DNA of 46,011 nt from positions 1-46,011 of the forward strand of contig CALLKI010000067.1 in the NCBI GenBank assembly GCA_938008415.1. The letters run 5' to 3'. Every line of letters starts with the position of its first letter. The stretch's first letter is position 1. The position numbers and the translations under genes were made by a program. This document shows positions 16,226 to 24,822 of this stretch, piece after piece. Source of the DNA: an uncultured Luteimonas sp. (GTDB lineage: Bacteria; Pseudomonadota; Gammaproteobacteria; Xanthomonadales; Xanthomonadaceae). The notes under the pieces are model-generated. The model was not told where the DNA came from and ran no database searches. It saw only the letters and a program-made list of their open reading frames with translations.

Positions 16226-16974
16226 TGCCGGTCGCCGCCACCATCCGTTCCCTCGGCCGCGCGGGCCTGTTCTCGCTGTCGGTGCTGCGCGCCTCGAGGC
16301 CGACCGCGGACTTCCTCGCCGAACTGGTGCGCGAGATCTACAAGATCGGCGCGCGCTCGCTGCCGATCATCGCCGTCGGCGGCGCCTTCGTCGGACTGTC
16401 GCTGACCCTGCTCGGCTACCGCGCGCTGGAGACCTACGGCGCCTCCAACCAGGTGAGCATCCTGGTCGGCCTGGGCCTGTACCGGGAACTGGCGCCGGTG
16501 CTCACCGCGCTGCTGTTCGTCGGCCGCGCCGGCAGCTCGATCGCCGCCGAGCTCGGCCTGATGCGCGCCACCGACCAGATCACCGCGCTCGGGCTGATGG
16601 CGATCGACCCGGTGGCCAAGGCGGTCGCGCCGCGGTTCTGGGCCGCGGTGATCACCCTGCCGCTGCTGGTCGCGTTCTTCGCCAGCTTCGCGATCGCCGC
16701 CAGCTGGTTCCAGGGCGTGCAGGTGCTGGGCATCGACAACGGCATGTTCTGGCAGGCGATGAAGGACGCGGTGGACTTCCACGACGACTTCGCCACCTCG
16801 TTCGTCAAGGCCGCCGTGTTCGGCGGCACCGCGGCGCTGGTCGCCTCCTACGTGGGCTACCACGCCGAACCCACCATCGAGGGCACGTCGGTGGCCACCA
16901 CGCGCGCGGTGGTCAACGCCTCGCTGCTGGTGCTGATGTTCAACTTCGTGCTCTCGGCGTTCCTGTTCCGTTGA
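16225..16974 (+). CDS. mlaE: Phospholipid ABC transporter permease MlaE
   Basis: The 249-residue integral membrane protein has about five to six hydrophobic segments and the MlaE-family core: IGARSLPIIAVGGAFVGLSL near the start, then GLYRELAPVLTALLFVGRAGS, and SSIAAELGLMRATDQITAL with the family coupling-helix pattern. It forms the homodimeric permease of the Mla complex in the inner membrane. The ATG shares a base with the mlaF stop, so translation is probably coupled. mlaD follows after 35 bases. Confidence 0.95.
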   Translation: MPVAATIRSLGRAGLFSLSVLRASRPTADFLAELVREIYKIGARSLPIIAVGGAFVGLSLTLLGYRALETYGASNQVSILVGLGLYRELAPVLTALLFVGRAGSSIAAELGLMRATDQITALGLMAIDPVAKAVAPRFWAAVITLPLLVAFFASFAIAASWFQGVQVLGIDNGMFWQAMKDAVDFHDDFATSFVKAAVFGGTAALVASYVGYHAEPTIEGTSVATTRAVVNASLLVLMFNFVLSAFLFR

Positions 16975-17009
16975 CGCCGCGCACACAGCTTCGCTGATGA
17001 GGTGATCCA

Positions 17010-17540
17010 ATGGCTTCCCGTGGTCCACGTCTCGAATTCGCGGTCGGCGCGTTCCTGCTGCTGGCGCTGGCCTCGCTGCTGGTGCTGGCGATCGCGTCCA
17101 CCAACGGCCGGTTCGGCTTCGGCCGCGACACCTACAGCCTGACCGCGCGCTTCACCAACCTCGGCCAGCTGCGGCCGAACGCCCCGGTCAAGATCGGTGG
17201 CGTCACCGTGGGCCGCGTCGAGAAGATCGAGCTCGACCCCGTGAAGTTCGACTCGGTCGTCACCCTGGCCATCGACGGCCGCTTCCGCGAACTGGACGCG
17301 GACACCTCGGCGTCCATCCAGACCGCCGGCCTGCTCGGCGAGAGCTACGTCGCGCTGCAGCCGGGCGGCAATCCCGAGCTGCTGCAGCCGGGCGACGAGA
17401 TCGTGTTCACCCAGCCGGCCGTGGACCTGATCCAGATGGTCGGCCAGTACATGTTCAGCGGCGGCGGCAACAATGCTCCTGCCGACGACGCGGCCGCGCC
17501 GGCCGCATCCCCCGCCGACGAAGAAGGAACGACCCCATGA
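17010..17540 (+). CDS. mlaD: Phospholipid transport substrate-binding protein MlaD (MCE domain)
   Basis: The 176-residue protein has a single N-terminal membrane anchor (residues about 9-29, FAVGAFLLLALASLLVLAIA) followed by one MCE domain (YSLTARFTNLGQLRPNAPVKIGGVTVG to ESYVALQPGG). The C-terminal tail (residues about 150-176) is Ala/Pro/Asp-rich and probably disordered. MlaD forms a hexameric ring in the periplasm on top of MlaE and contacts MlaC. GTGATCCA precedes the start, so the Shine-Dalgarno site is weak. The stop overlaps the mlaC start (ATGA). Confidence 0.95.
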   Translation: MASRGPRLEFAVGAFLLLALASLLVLAIASTNGRFGFGRDTYSLTARFTNLGQLRPNAPVKIGGVTVGRVEKIELDPVKFDSVVTLAIDGRFRELDADTSASIQTAGLLGESYVALQPGGNPELLQPGDEIVFTQPAVDLIQMVGQYMFSGGGNNAPADDAAAPAASPADEEGTTP

Positions 17541-18214
17541 CCCCACGTCACGCTTCCCGCAAGGCGCTCGTGGCCGCGCTCGCCGCCGTCGCGTTCGCCG
17601 CCATGCCGATGCTGGCCCCCGCGCAGACCGCGCCGGCCGCGGCCTCCGCCGAGGCCAACGGCTCGGCGAGCAGGCTGGTGCTCGACAACACCAGGCGCAT
17701 CCTGAAGACGATCGAGGCGCGCCGCGCCGAGTTCACCGCCGACCGCGCCGCGCTGCGCGGGTTCATCATCCGCGAGTTCGACGCGCTGTTCGACCGCGAC
17801 TATTCGGCGCGCCAGGTGCTGGGCCGCCACGCCCGCGGCGCCGACGAGGCCGACATCCGCCTGTTCGGCGACGCCCTGGCCGAGAACATCCTGCAGCGCT
17901 ACGGCTCCTCGCTGCTCGACCTGAACACCCAGCTGCAGGTGCGGATCAAGTCGGAGACCCCGCTGCCGCGCAACGTCGGCGTGCGCGTGTCCAGCGAGCT
18001 GGTCCGCGCCGGCGCCGAGCCGATCCCGGTGGACTACCTGCTGCGCCGGGCCGGCAACGACTGGCGCGTGTTCGACGTGATGGTGGCCGGCGTGTCCATG
18101 GTGCAGACCTTCCGCCAGCAGTTCGACGCCGAGCTGCAGCGCAAGTCGATCCGCCAGGTCGCCGAGGAGCTGCGCAGCGGCCGGATCCAGGCCACCGCGA
18201 ACACGGGCGGTTGA
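17537..18214 (+). CDS. mlaC: Periplasmic phospholipid-binding protein MlaC
   Basis: This 225-residue exported protein starts with a long signal peptide ending near MLAPAQT (cleavage about residue 30). A Tol-Tol-Q/MlaC fold follows, shown by RAALRGFIIREFDALFDRDYSARQVLGRHAR, then LLRRAGNDWRVFDVMVAGVSMVQTFRQQFD. The latter block is the diagnostic MlaC segment. MlaC shuttles phospholipids across the periplasm between MlaA at the outer membrane and MlaFEDB. The start overlaps the mlaD stop; mlaB follows after 3 bases. Confidence 0.95.
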   Translation: MTPRHASRKALVAALAAVAFAAMPMLAPAQTAPAAASAEANGSASRLVLDNTRRILKTIEARRAEFTADRAALRGFIIREFDALFDRDYSARQVLGRHARGADEADIRLFGDALAENILQRYGSSLLDLNTQLQVRIKSETPLPRNVGVRVSSELVRAGAEPIPVDYLLRRAGNDWRVFDVMVAGVSMVQTFRQQFDAELQRKSIRQVAEELRSGRIQATANTGG

Positions 18215-18217
18215 GCG

Positions 18218-18511
18218 ATGGCGGGAGCCACGTTGCGGCGCGACGGCGACGCACTCGCGTTCGCAGGCGAACTGGTGCGCGACGCCGTGCCTGCGCTGTG
18301 GAACGAGGCCTGGCGCGCGCTCGACGGCGTGCGCCGGCTCGACCTGTCCGGCGTGACCCGCGTGGACAGCGCGGGCCTGGCCCTGCTGGCGGTGCTGGCC
18401 GAGCGTGCCGGCGGCGCCACGGTCGCGGGCGAACCGGCCGGGCTGCCGGAACTGCGCCGCGCCTACCGCCTCTCGCCCGCGCTTTCCTTTCGCGTCGGCA
18501 TGACGCCCTGA
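18218..18511 (+). CDS. mlaB: STAS-domain protein MlaB
   Basis: The 97-residue protein is a single STAS domain. It has the core DLSGVTRVDSAGLALLAVLAERA, in which the Ser/Thr after the conserved Asp is typical of MlaB and anti-sigma antagonists. It stabilises and activates MlaF in the inner-membrane complex. Overall sequence conservation in this family is low, so the operon position, 3 bases after mlaC, carries much of the identification. Confidence 0.88.
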   Translation: MAGATLRRDGDALAFAGELVRDAVPALWNEAWRALDGVRRLDLSGVTRVDSAGLALLAVLAERAGGATVAGEPAGLPELRRAYRLSPALSFRVGMTP

Positions 18512-18524
18512 TCCGGACGCCACG

Positions 18525-19577
18525 ATGGCCTGCTCCCCCGCCTTCCTCCTCCGCACCGGCACCCTGCTCGCGGCCCTGCTGCTGGGCGCCTGCGCCGGCA
18601 GGGGCCCGGTGCGCGACGTGCCGCCCGCGCCCGCGGGCGGCCCCGGTGCCGCGACCGTTCCCGCCACTGCCGCGCCGGCCACCGGAGACCTGCCGCCCGC
18701 GCCGGACGAAGATGTCCCGCCGCACGGGGAAGCGCCCGCCGCCGGGGCCGCCCCGGCGCAGGCCGCCGCGTCCACGCCGACCGTGGAGGAACTCGACTAC
18801 GCGGCGATCTACGGCACGCAGGACTATGACCCGGTCGCCGATCCCACCCTGCCCGAACCGGCGCAGCTGCCCGCCAGCTACGACCCCTGGGAGCGCTGGA
18901 ACCGCAAGGTCCACCGCTTCAACAACGCCGTGGACCGGGCCATCGCCAGGCCGCTGGCCCGGGCCTACGTGCGCGTGGTGCCGCGCCCGGTGCGGCTGGG
19001 CGTGACCAACTTCTTCAACAACCTCGGCCAGCCGGTCAGCGCGCTCAACGCGCTGCTGCAGGGCCGGCCGAAGCACGCCGGGCAGGCGCTGGCACGCTTC
19101 CTGGTCAACACCACGCTCGGCATCGGCGGCCTGTTCGACCCGGCCAGCGACGCCGGCATCCCGTACCGCAGCGAGGACTTCGGCCAGACCCTCGGCGTGT
19201 GGGGCTGGAAGACCTCGCGCTACGTCGAGCTGCCGCTGTTCGGGCCGCGCACGCTGCGCGACACCTTCGGCCTGGTCGGCGACGCGCCGCTGTCGCCGAC
19301 CTGGCGGATCGAGGACCACCGCACGCGCTATGCGCTGCAGGGCCTGCAGCTGGTCGACCTGCGCGCGCAGCTGTTCGCGCTGGACGCGATGCGCGAAGGC
19401 GCCATCGACGACTACGCCCTGGTGCGCGACGCCTGGCTGCAACGCCGCAACTACCAGATCCACGGGGACGGCACGCAGCCCGGCGACAGCGACCTGCCGG
19501 ACTACCTGCTGGAGGACGAGGACATCCCGACCGTGCCGGTGGACGCGATGCCGGTGCCGGTGGTCCCGCCGCGCTGA
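18525..19577 (+). CDS. mlaA: Outer-membrane lipoprotein MlaA (VacJ)
   Basis: The 350-residue protein begins with a lipoprotein signal (LLAALLLGAC, lipidated Cys 23) and contains the MlaA core: DPWERWNRKVHRFNNAVDRAIARPLARAYVRVVP, NFFNNLGQP, and GGLFDPASDAGIPYRSEDFGQTLGVWG. MlaA forms an outer-membrane ring that removes mislocalised phospholipids from the outer leaflet. Between the lipidation site and the core lies an unusually long Pro/Ala/Asp-rich linker of about 90 residues. This makes the protein longer than the usual 250 or so residues. A C-terminal extension of about 80 residues follows the core. The mlaA gene closes the mlaFEDCBA operon, whereas in E. coli it lies elsewhere. Confidence 0.95.
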   Translation: MACSPAFLLRTGTLLAALLLGACAGRGPVRDVPPAPAGGPGAATVPATAAPATGDLPPAPDEDVPPHGEAPAAGAAPAQAAASTPTVEELDYAAIYGTQDYDPVADPTLPEPAQLPASYDPWERWNRKVHRFNNAVDRAIARPLARAYVRVVPRPVRLGVTNFFNNLGQPVSALNALLQGRPKHAGQALARFLVNTTLGIGGLFDPASDAGIPYRSEDFGQTLGVWGWKTSRYVELPLFGPRTLRDTFGLVGDAPLSPTWRIEDHRTRYALQGLQLVDLRAQLFALDAMREGAIDDYALVRDAWLQRRNYQIHGDGTQPGDSDLPDYLLEDEDIPTVPVDAMPVPVVPPR

Positions 19578-19587
19578 GCGCGCTCAG
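19574..19587. terminator. Palindrome joining the stop codons of mlaA and the M23-like gene
   Basis: CTGAGCGCGCTCAG is a perfect 14-bp palindrome. It includes the TGA of mlaA (19575-19577) and the TGA of the leftward M23-like gene (19584-19586). It may contribute to a bidirectional terminator, although no T-run follows and the hairpin would be short. Confidence 0.4.
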
Positions 19588-20711
19588 TCCGGGAACCGCA
19601 CCACCGCGTTGTCCGCCGGGCGCTCGCGCGACCGCAACACCGGCTCCACCCGCACCCACGGCGCGCGGCCGAGCGCATCGAAATCGTCGTAGCGGCCGAG
19701 CAGTTCGAACCGCTCCAGCGCGAACGGCAGGCCCTCGCCGCCGAGCGGCGATGGCACATCGGCGACATGGAAATGCAGGTGCGGCCAGCCGCCGCTGCCG
19801 CTCAGGCCGACCTCGCCCAGCACCTCCCCGCGACGCACGCGCCGGCCCGGCGCGACGCGGACGCTGCCCGGGCGCAGGTGCTCGTAGAAGGCGTAGCGGC
19901 CATCGCCCAGGTCCAGGACCACGTAGTTGCCGCTGCCCTTCGACAGCGGGTGCTGCCCGTTCTCCGACACGCGGCCTGCCTCCGGATAGCCGTCGCGCAC
20001 CGCGGCCACCACCGCGTCGGCGACCGCGAGCACGGGTTCGCCATAGCCGTACGCTCCGCGGATCACGTCGGGATCGCCCTCCGCGATGCGGCCGCCCCCG
20101 TCCAGCTTCACGAAATCGATCGCAAGGCGGCCGGGCAGCGTGGCACGTCCCTCCACGGCGTAGAACATGCGCCGATGCCCGCGTTCCCACCCCGGATCGA
20201 ACACCGCCGCCCACGGTCCGCCGCGCAGCGGCTGCCCCAGCACCACGGCGGGCGGCGCGACCGGCGCCGGCCCCCCGGCCACTTCCGCCTGCGCGCCCGT
20301 CCCATCCTCCACCCGGTAACCGACCCGATGGCGCAGCACGTCCGGCAACGCCCCCGGCTCCAGGTCCAGTTCCACGAACACCACCGCGCGCATACCCGGC
20401 GCGAGCGTCCCGTCGAACGCCCCGCCACCGGGGACCACCGGTGCCAGCCGCGCGGCCAGTGCCGCGCCGTCGAAGCGTGCAAGGGACCGGCCGTGGCCAT
20501 CGAGGACCTCCACGGCCTGCGGCGCCAATGGCTGCCCCGAGAAATTGGTGAGGTGCAGTTCGTAGAACAGTCGCGCGTGGCCACCGGACATGACCGGCGA
20601 CGGCGCCACCGGAACGTGCAGGTCGAACGACTCCCGCTCGTCCGCGGCCATGACCGCGGCAACCAGGCAGCAGGCGGCGGACAGCACGGCACGGACGGGA
20701 CCCGGGCGCAT
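19584..20711 (-). CDS. Exported M23-like peptidase/LytM-domain protein with altered zinc site
   Basis: The 375-residue protein has a signal peptide (cleavage near residue 22), an N-terminal beta-rich region (residues 30-150) and a C-terminal LytM/M23 domain (about 190-320). The domain shows YAFYEHLRPGSVRV, with His278 as the usual catalytic His, and H311-L-H-F-H with zinc ligand His313. The usual H-x3-D zinc motif reads R195-L-A-I-D199, so the first zinc-binding His is absent. The domain may be catalytically impaired or use another ligand, as in regulatory LytM proteins. A strong AGGGAGGA site precedes the ATG. It is convergent with mlaA. Confidence 0.75.
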   Translation of the reverse strand: MRPGPVRAVLSAACCLVAAVMAADERESFDLHVPVAPSPVMSGGHARLFYELHLTNFSGQPLAPQAVEVLDGHGRSLARFDGAALAARLAPVVPGGGAFDGTLAPGMRAVVFVELDLEPGALPDVLRHRVGYRVEDGTGAQAEVAGGPAPVAPPAVVLGQPLRGGPWAAVFDPGWERGHRRMFYAVEGRATLPGRLAIDFVKLDGGGRIAEGDPDVIRGAYGYGEPVLAVADAVVAAVRDGYPEAGRVSENGQHPLSKGSGNYVVLDLGDGRYAFYEHLRPGSVRVAPGRRVRRGEVLGEVGLSGSGGWPHLHFHVADVPSPLGGEGLPFALERFELLGRYDDFDALGRAPWVRVEPVLRSRERPADNAVVRFPD

Positions 20712-20766
20712 CGCTTCCTCCCTTTGCACCACGGGCGAGTATGGCAGGCGCGGTCCACCCGCCGCC

Positions 20767-22266
20767 CTAGCCCGGATTGTCGTCCGGCATTTCCGGATCC
20801 GTGCCGGTGTCCGCATCCCCGTCCAGTTCCAGCAGCGCGCGCGCCTGGTCCTGGCCCAGCGCCTCGACCCCGCGCAGCCGGCGCTCGATGGTGCGGGTCT
20901 TGCGGCTGGCGTCGCCCAGGCTTTTCCCCACGGTGGTGATCTGTTTCTCGGCGCGCTCGAGGATCCCGGCGAACTTGCCGAACTCGCTCTTGACCGCACC
21001 CAGCAGCTTCCACACCTCGCTGGAACGCTTCTCGATGGCCAGGGTACGGAAGCCCATCTGCAGGCTGTTGAGCAGGGCGGTGATCGTGGTCGGGCCGGCG
21101 ACCACGATGCGGTGCTCGCGCTGCAACGCGTCCACCAGCCCGGCACGGCGGATCACCTCGGCGTACAGGCCCTCGGTGGGCAGGAACATCACCGCGAAGT
21201 CGGTGGTGTGCGGCGGGGCGATGTACTTCCCGCTGATGGATTTCGCCTGGATGCGGACGGCCTTCTCCAGCTGCGCACCGCATTCGCGTACCCGCTCCGG
21301 GTCGCCCTGCTCCTGGGCATCGAGCAGGCGCTCGTAGTCCTCGCGCGGGAACTTGCAGTCGATCGGCAGCCATACCGGCTCGTCGCCTTCGCCGCGGCCG
21401 GGCAGGCGCACGGCGAAGTCCACCATCTCCGCGCTGTCCGGGCGCACCCGCACCCCGCGCGCGTACTGCGCGGGGGTGAGGATCTGCTCGAGGATGTTGC
21501 CGAGCTGCACCTCGCCCCAGGTGCCGCGCGTCTTGACGTTGGTCAACACCCGCTTGAGGTCGCCCACGCCGGTGGCCAGCTGCTGCATCTCGCCCAGCCC
21601 GCGGTGCACCTGCTCCAGCCGCTCGGACACCAGCTTGAACGAGGAGTCGAGCCGGCTGGAGAGGGTGCTCTGCAGCTTCTCGTCCACCGTCTCGCGCATC
21701 TTCTCCAGCTTGGCGGCGTTGTCCTCCTGCAGCGCGCGCAGCTGCTGCTCGAGGGTCGCGCGCATCTCGGCGATGCGCTGCTCGTTGCGCTGGGTCAGCT
21801 CGCGCAGCTGCGCCGAGACCTGCTCCATGAAGCGCTGCTGCTGCTCGGCCTGGAACCGGGTGAAGTCCTGCATGCGCCCGTCGAGCTGGCGGGCGAAGCT
21901 GTCCACCTGCTCGCGCAGCTGCTGCATGCGCTGGCCCTGCACCTGCTCGAAGCGGTGCTGCTGTTCGGCCAGTCCGGTGCGCGACTTGTGCGCGTCCTCG
22001 GTCAGTGCCGCGCGCAGGATGTCGAGGCGCTGGTCGGTGCGGTCGGTGAACTCGCCCAGGCTGCGGGCGAAGCCGTCCAGGCGCAGGTCCTGCTGGCGGC
22101 CCAGGGACTCGAGCTGCTCGCGCAGCTCGGCCCGGCCGTCGCGCTGCTCCTCGCGCAGCGCGCGCTCGAGCCTGGCCTCCGGCCGGCGCAGCAGCAGGGC
22201 CACGAGCAGCACGATGGCGACGAACACCAGCCCCAGCAGGGCCCATACGGCGATCTGCATGTCCAT
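20767..22266 (-). CDS. rmuC: DNA recombination protein RmuC
   Basis: The 499-residue protein has an N-terminal membrane segment (residues about 5-25) and a long coiled coil rich in Gln, Glu and Arg (about 30-220). The RmuC nuclease-like domain follows, with GTWGEVQLGNILEQIL, VWLPIDCKFPREDYERL and AVMFLPTEGLYAEVI. RmuC restrains inversions and repeat-mediated rearrangements in E. coli. Its PD-(D/E)xK-like core (LPIDCKFP) is intact. Start codons at 22266 and 22260 are both possible, and neither has a clear Shine-Dalgarno site. The acidic C-terminal tail (GDADTGTDPEMPDDNPG) is variable in the family. It diverges from the S33 hydrolase. Confidence 0.93.
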   Translation of the reverse strand: MDMQIAVWALLGLVFVAIVLLVALLLRRPEARLERALREEQRDGRAELREQLESLGRQQDLRLDGFARSLGEFTDRTDQRLDILRAALTEDAHKSRTGLAEQQHRFEQVQGQRMQQLREQVDSFARQLDGRMQDFTRFQAEQQQRFMEQVSAQLRELTQRNEQRIAEMRATLEQQLRALQEDNAAKLEKMRETVDEKLQSTLSSRLDSSFKLVSERLEQVHRGLGEMQQLATGVGDLKRVLTNVKTRGTWGEVQLGNILEQILTPAQYARGVRVRPDSAEMVDFAVRLPGRGEGDEPVWLPIDCKFPREDYERLLDAQEQGDPERVRECGAQLEKAVRIQAKSISGKYIAPPHTTDFAVMFLPTEGLYAEVIRRAGLVDALQREHRIVVAGPTTITALLNSLQMGFRTLAIEKRSSEVWKLLGAVKSEFGKFAGILERAEKQITTVGKSLGDASRKTRTIERRLRGVEALGQDQARALLELDGDADTGTDPEMPDDNPG

Positions 22267-22402
22267 CGGGGCAGTGTAGGCGACCGCCGTCTCGCCGGTT
22301 GAGACAGGCGACCCGGGCACGCGGCCGGGCCGGCCGCGCGCGGCGTGCAACCGCGGCGCCTGTGGCCGTCTCCCCGTATGCATCGCCCCGATGGAGAACG
22401 CC

Positions 22403-23518
22403 ATGCCCGTCCCCCTGTTCCGGCGCCTCATCCTTGCCGCGCTGCTGCTGTTCCCGGTCGTCTCCGCCACCGCGCAGGACCCCGGTGACGAGGCCGCCCG
22501 TGCCCGCGCCGTGGTCGCCGACCTGATGCGCATCCCCGGTCCGGACGGGATCCAGGAGACGTACAAGACCCCCATCAACGGCGTCGAGCACTGGATCAGC
22601 ATCCGCGGCCAGGACCGCGCCAACCCGGTGATCCTGTTCGTGCATGGCGGCCCGGCCTCGCCGCTGATCCCCGGCCTGTGGCAGTTCCAGCGCCCGCTGG
22701 AGGAGTACTTCACCATGGTGAACTACGACCAGCGCGGCGCCGGCAAGACCTGGCGCGAGGACCATTCGGACGCGGTCGCCGCGAGCCTGCGCATCCGCAC
22801 CTACGTGGACGACCTGGTCGCGATCGCCGGGCACGTGCGCCGGCGGCTGGGCAAGGACAAGCTCATCCTCATGGGGCACAGCTGGGGCACGGTCGTGTCG
22901 ATGCACGCGGCGCTGGAGCGCCCGGACCTGTTCCACGCCTACGTCGGCATCGGCCAGGTGATCAACGTGCGCGAGAACGAGCGCCTGAGCATCGAATACG
23001 GCCTGGAGCAGGCGCGCCGCCATGGCAACGCCCGGGCCATCGCCGAGATCGAGTCGATCCTGCCCTATCCGGGCGATGCGCCGCTCACCCGCGAGCGCAT
23101 CGTCATCGCGCGCAAGTGGCCGCAGTACTACGGCGGGCTCAGCGCCTTCCGCAGCGACAGCACCTATTTCTTCGGCGCCGCGCGGCTGTCCCCCGACTAT
23201 GACGCCGAGGACCGCGCCGCGATCAACGCCGGCAGCCTGTTCACGCTCGAGCGCCTGCTCGACGAGTTCGTCGAGGTGGACTTCTCGCAGGTGCGCCGCT
23301 TCCCGGTCCCGGTGGTGATGTTCCTCGGCCGCCACGACTACACCACGCCCGCCGCGCCGGTCGAAGCGTGGCTGCGCGAGGTGGACGCGCCCTACAAGCG
23401 CGCGGTGTGGTTCGAGCGCTCGGCGCACATGATCCCCTGGGAGGAACCCGGCAGGACCCTGGTGTCGCTGCTGGAACTGGTGCGGCCGCTGGCCACGGCA
23501 GGGGCACGGGCGCATTGA
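22403..23518 (+). CDS. Exported alpha/beta hydrolase, S33 (proline iminopeptidase-like)
   Basis: The 371-residue enzyme has a signal peptide (LILAALLLFPVVSATAQ) and an alpha/beta-hydrolase fold with oxyanion region VHGGPASP. The catalytic triad is S160 (GHSWGT), D312 (LGRHDY) and H342 (SAHMIPW). HGGPG-like and NYDQRGAGKT sequences are typical of S33 proline iminopeptidases and related hydrolases. An in-frame ATG at 22391 exists, but GGAGA lies within that stretch, 6 bases before ATG 22403, which supports the later start. Its stop overlaps the start of the ADP-ribosylglycohydrolase-like gene (TTGA), suggesting coupled expression. The true substrate is unknown. Confidence 0.85.
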   Translation: MPVPLFRRLILAALLLFPVVSATAQDPGDEAARARAVVADLMRIPGPDGIQETYKTPINGVEHWISIRGQDRANPVILFVHGGPASPLIPGLWQFQRPLEEYFTMVNYDQRGAGKTWREDHSDAVAASLRIRTYVDDLVAIAGHVRRRLGKDKLILMGHSWGTVVSMHAALERPDLFHAYVGIGQVINVRENERLSIEYGLEQARRHGNARAIAEIESILPYPGDAPLTRERIVIARKWPQYYGGLSAFRSDSTYFFGAARLSPDYDAEDRAAINAGSLFTLERLLDEFVEVDFSQVRRFPVPVVMFLGRHDYTTPAAPVEAWLREVDAPYKRAVWFERSAHMIPWEEPGRTLVSLLELVRPLATAGARAH

Positions 23519-24822
23519 TCCCCGCCGTCCTGCTGGCCGCACTGCTGGGCGGCGCCATGGCCCTTCCCGCCACGGCCGGTGACCTGCCGGCCGCAACCGG
23601 TGCAGCCTCGTTCCGGGAACTGCCCCGGGCGGTGCTCGAGGACAGGATCCGTGGCGGCTGGGCCGGGCAGATGTTCGGCGTCGCCTTCGCCGCGAAGCAC
23701 GAGTTCGTGTCCAACGGCGCGATCCTGCGCGGTCCCCTGGACTGGTCGCCGGAGATGGTGGCCAACGCCCTAGACCAGGACGACCTGTACGTCGAGATGA
23801 CCTTCGCGAAGGTCATGGACGGGCAGGGCATCGACGCGACCGCAGCGCAGTACGCCGCGGCATTCCGCGACTCGGAATACAGGCTGTGGCACGCCAACGC
23901 GCGCGCCCGGCTGGCGCTGCGCAACGGCATCGAGCCGCCGTGGTCGGGCCATCCCCGCTACAACCCGCATGCCAACGACATCGACTTCCAGATCGAGGCG
24001 GACTTCATCGGCCTGATGGCGCCAGGCCTGCCGCAGGCCACCAACCGCCTGGCCGACCGCATCGGCCACATCATGAATTACGGCGACGGCGTCTACGGCG
24101 GCATGTTCGTGGCGGCGATGTACGCGGCCGCGTTCTTCGAGCACGACCCGCGCCGGGTGGTGGAGACGGCGCTGCGCAGCCTGCCGGCGGAGAGCGGTTA
24201 CGCGCAGGCCATCGCCCACGTGCTCGATATCCACGCACGCCAGCCACGGGACTGGGAAGCGGCCTGGGAGGAGATCACCGCGCGCTGGGACCGCGACGAC
24301 GCCGACGACGAGGGCTCGCTGCGCCCGTTCAACATCGACGCGCGCCTCAACGGCGCCTACGTGGTGCTGGGGCTGCTGTACGGCGGCGGTGACATGGCGC
24401 GCACGCTGGAGATCGCCACCCACGCCGGCCAGGATGCCGACTGCAACGCCGCGACCGCCGCCGGCGTGCTCGGCACGATCCTCGGCTACGCCGCGATCCC
24501 GGCGGAATGGACCGCCGGCATCCCGGCGATCGCCCACCGCAAGTTCGCCTACACCACGTACAGCTTCGAGGACATCGTCGCCTCGACCCTGTCGCGCGCC
24601 CGCGCCCTGGTCGAGGCCGAAGGCGGCCACGCAGGCGGCGACACCTGGCTGGTCCCGGTCCAGGACCCCGTGCCGGCGCCGCTGGAGCAGTGGCACCCCG
24701 GCGCACCGGTGCGCGAACACCTGTTCGACGATCCGGCCTGGCAATGGCGCGGGGAATGGCATGCCGACGAACGCCAGCGCAGCAGTGACCAGCCCGGCGC
24801 GGAGGCGGAACTGGCGTTCTAA
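23515..24822 (+). CDS. Exported ADP-ribosylglycohydrolase-family protein, cut short by an in-frame TAA
   Basis: From a TTG at 23515 overlapping the preceding stop, the 435-residue product has a signal peptide (IPAVLLAALLGGAMALPATAG) and an ADP-ribosylglycohydrolase (DraG/ARH-like) fold. Key parts are RIRGGWAGQMFGVAF, the acidic DQDDLYVEM and the C-terminal metal-site segment HAGQDADCNAATAAGVLGTILG. The reading frame ends at TAA 24820-24822, directly after GAEAELAF. The same frame continues without any shift for 98 more codons that look like the rest of the protein. An export signal is unusual for this family, whose classical members act in the cytosol. Such proteins may process other glycosides. 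The start codon is uncertain. Confidence 0.75.
   Translation: MIPAVLLAALLGGAMALPATAGDLPAATGAASFRELPRAVLEDRIRGGWAGQMFGVAFAAKHEFVSNGAILRGPLDWSPEMVANALDQDDLYVEMTFAKVMDGQGIDATAAQYAAAFRDSEYRLWHANARARLALRNGIEPPWSGHPRYNPHANDIDFQIEADFIGLMAPGLPQATNRLADRIGHIMNYGDGVYGGMFVAAMYAAAFFEHDPRRVVETALRSLPAESGYAQAIAHVLDIHARQPRDWEAAWEEITARWDRDDADDEGSLRPFNIDARLNGAYVVLGLLYGGGDMARTLEIATHAGQDADCNAATAAGVLGTILGYAAIPAEWTAGIPAIAHRKFAYTTYSFEDIVASTLSRARALVEAEGGHAGGDTWLVPVQDPVPAPLEQWHPGAPVREHLFDDPAWQWRGEWHADERQRSSDQPGAEAELAF

Noticed and set aside
23368..23514. Upstream extension of the ADP-ribosylglycohydrolase
   Set aside because: It overlaps the S33 hydrolase, is low-complexity, and would bury the signal peptide.
24820..24822. 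Recoding of the in-frame stop
   Set aside because: The codon is TAA, not the TGA used for selenocysteine, and no special context is visible. A plain mutation or sequencing error is simpler.
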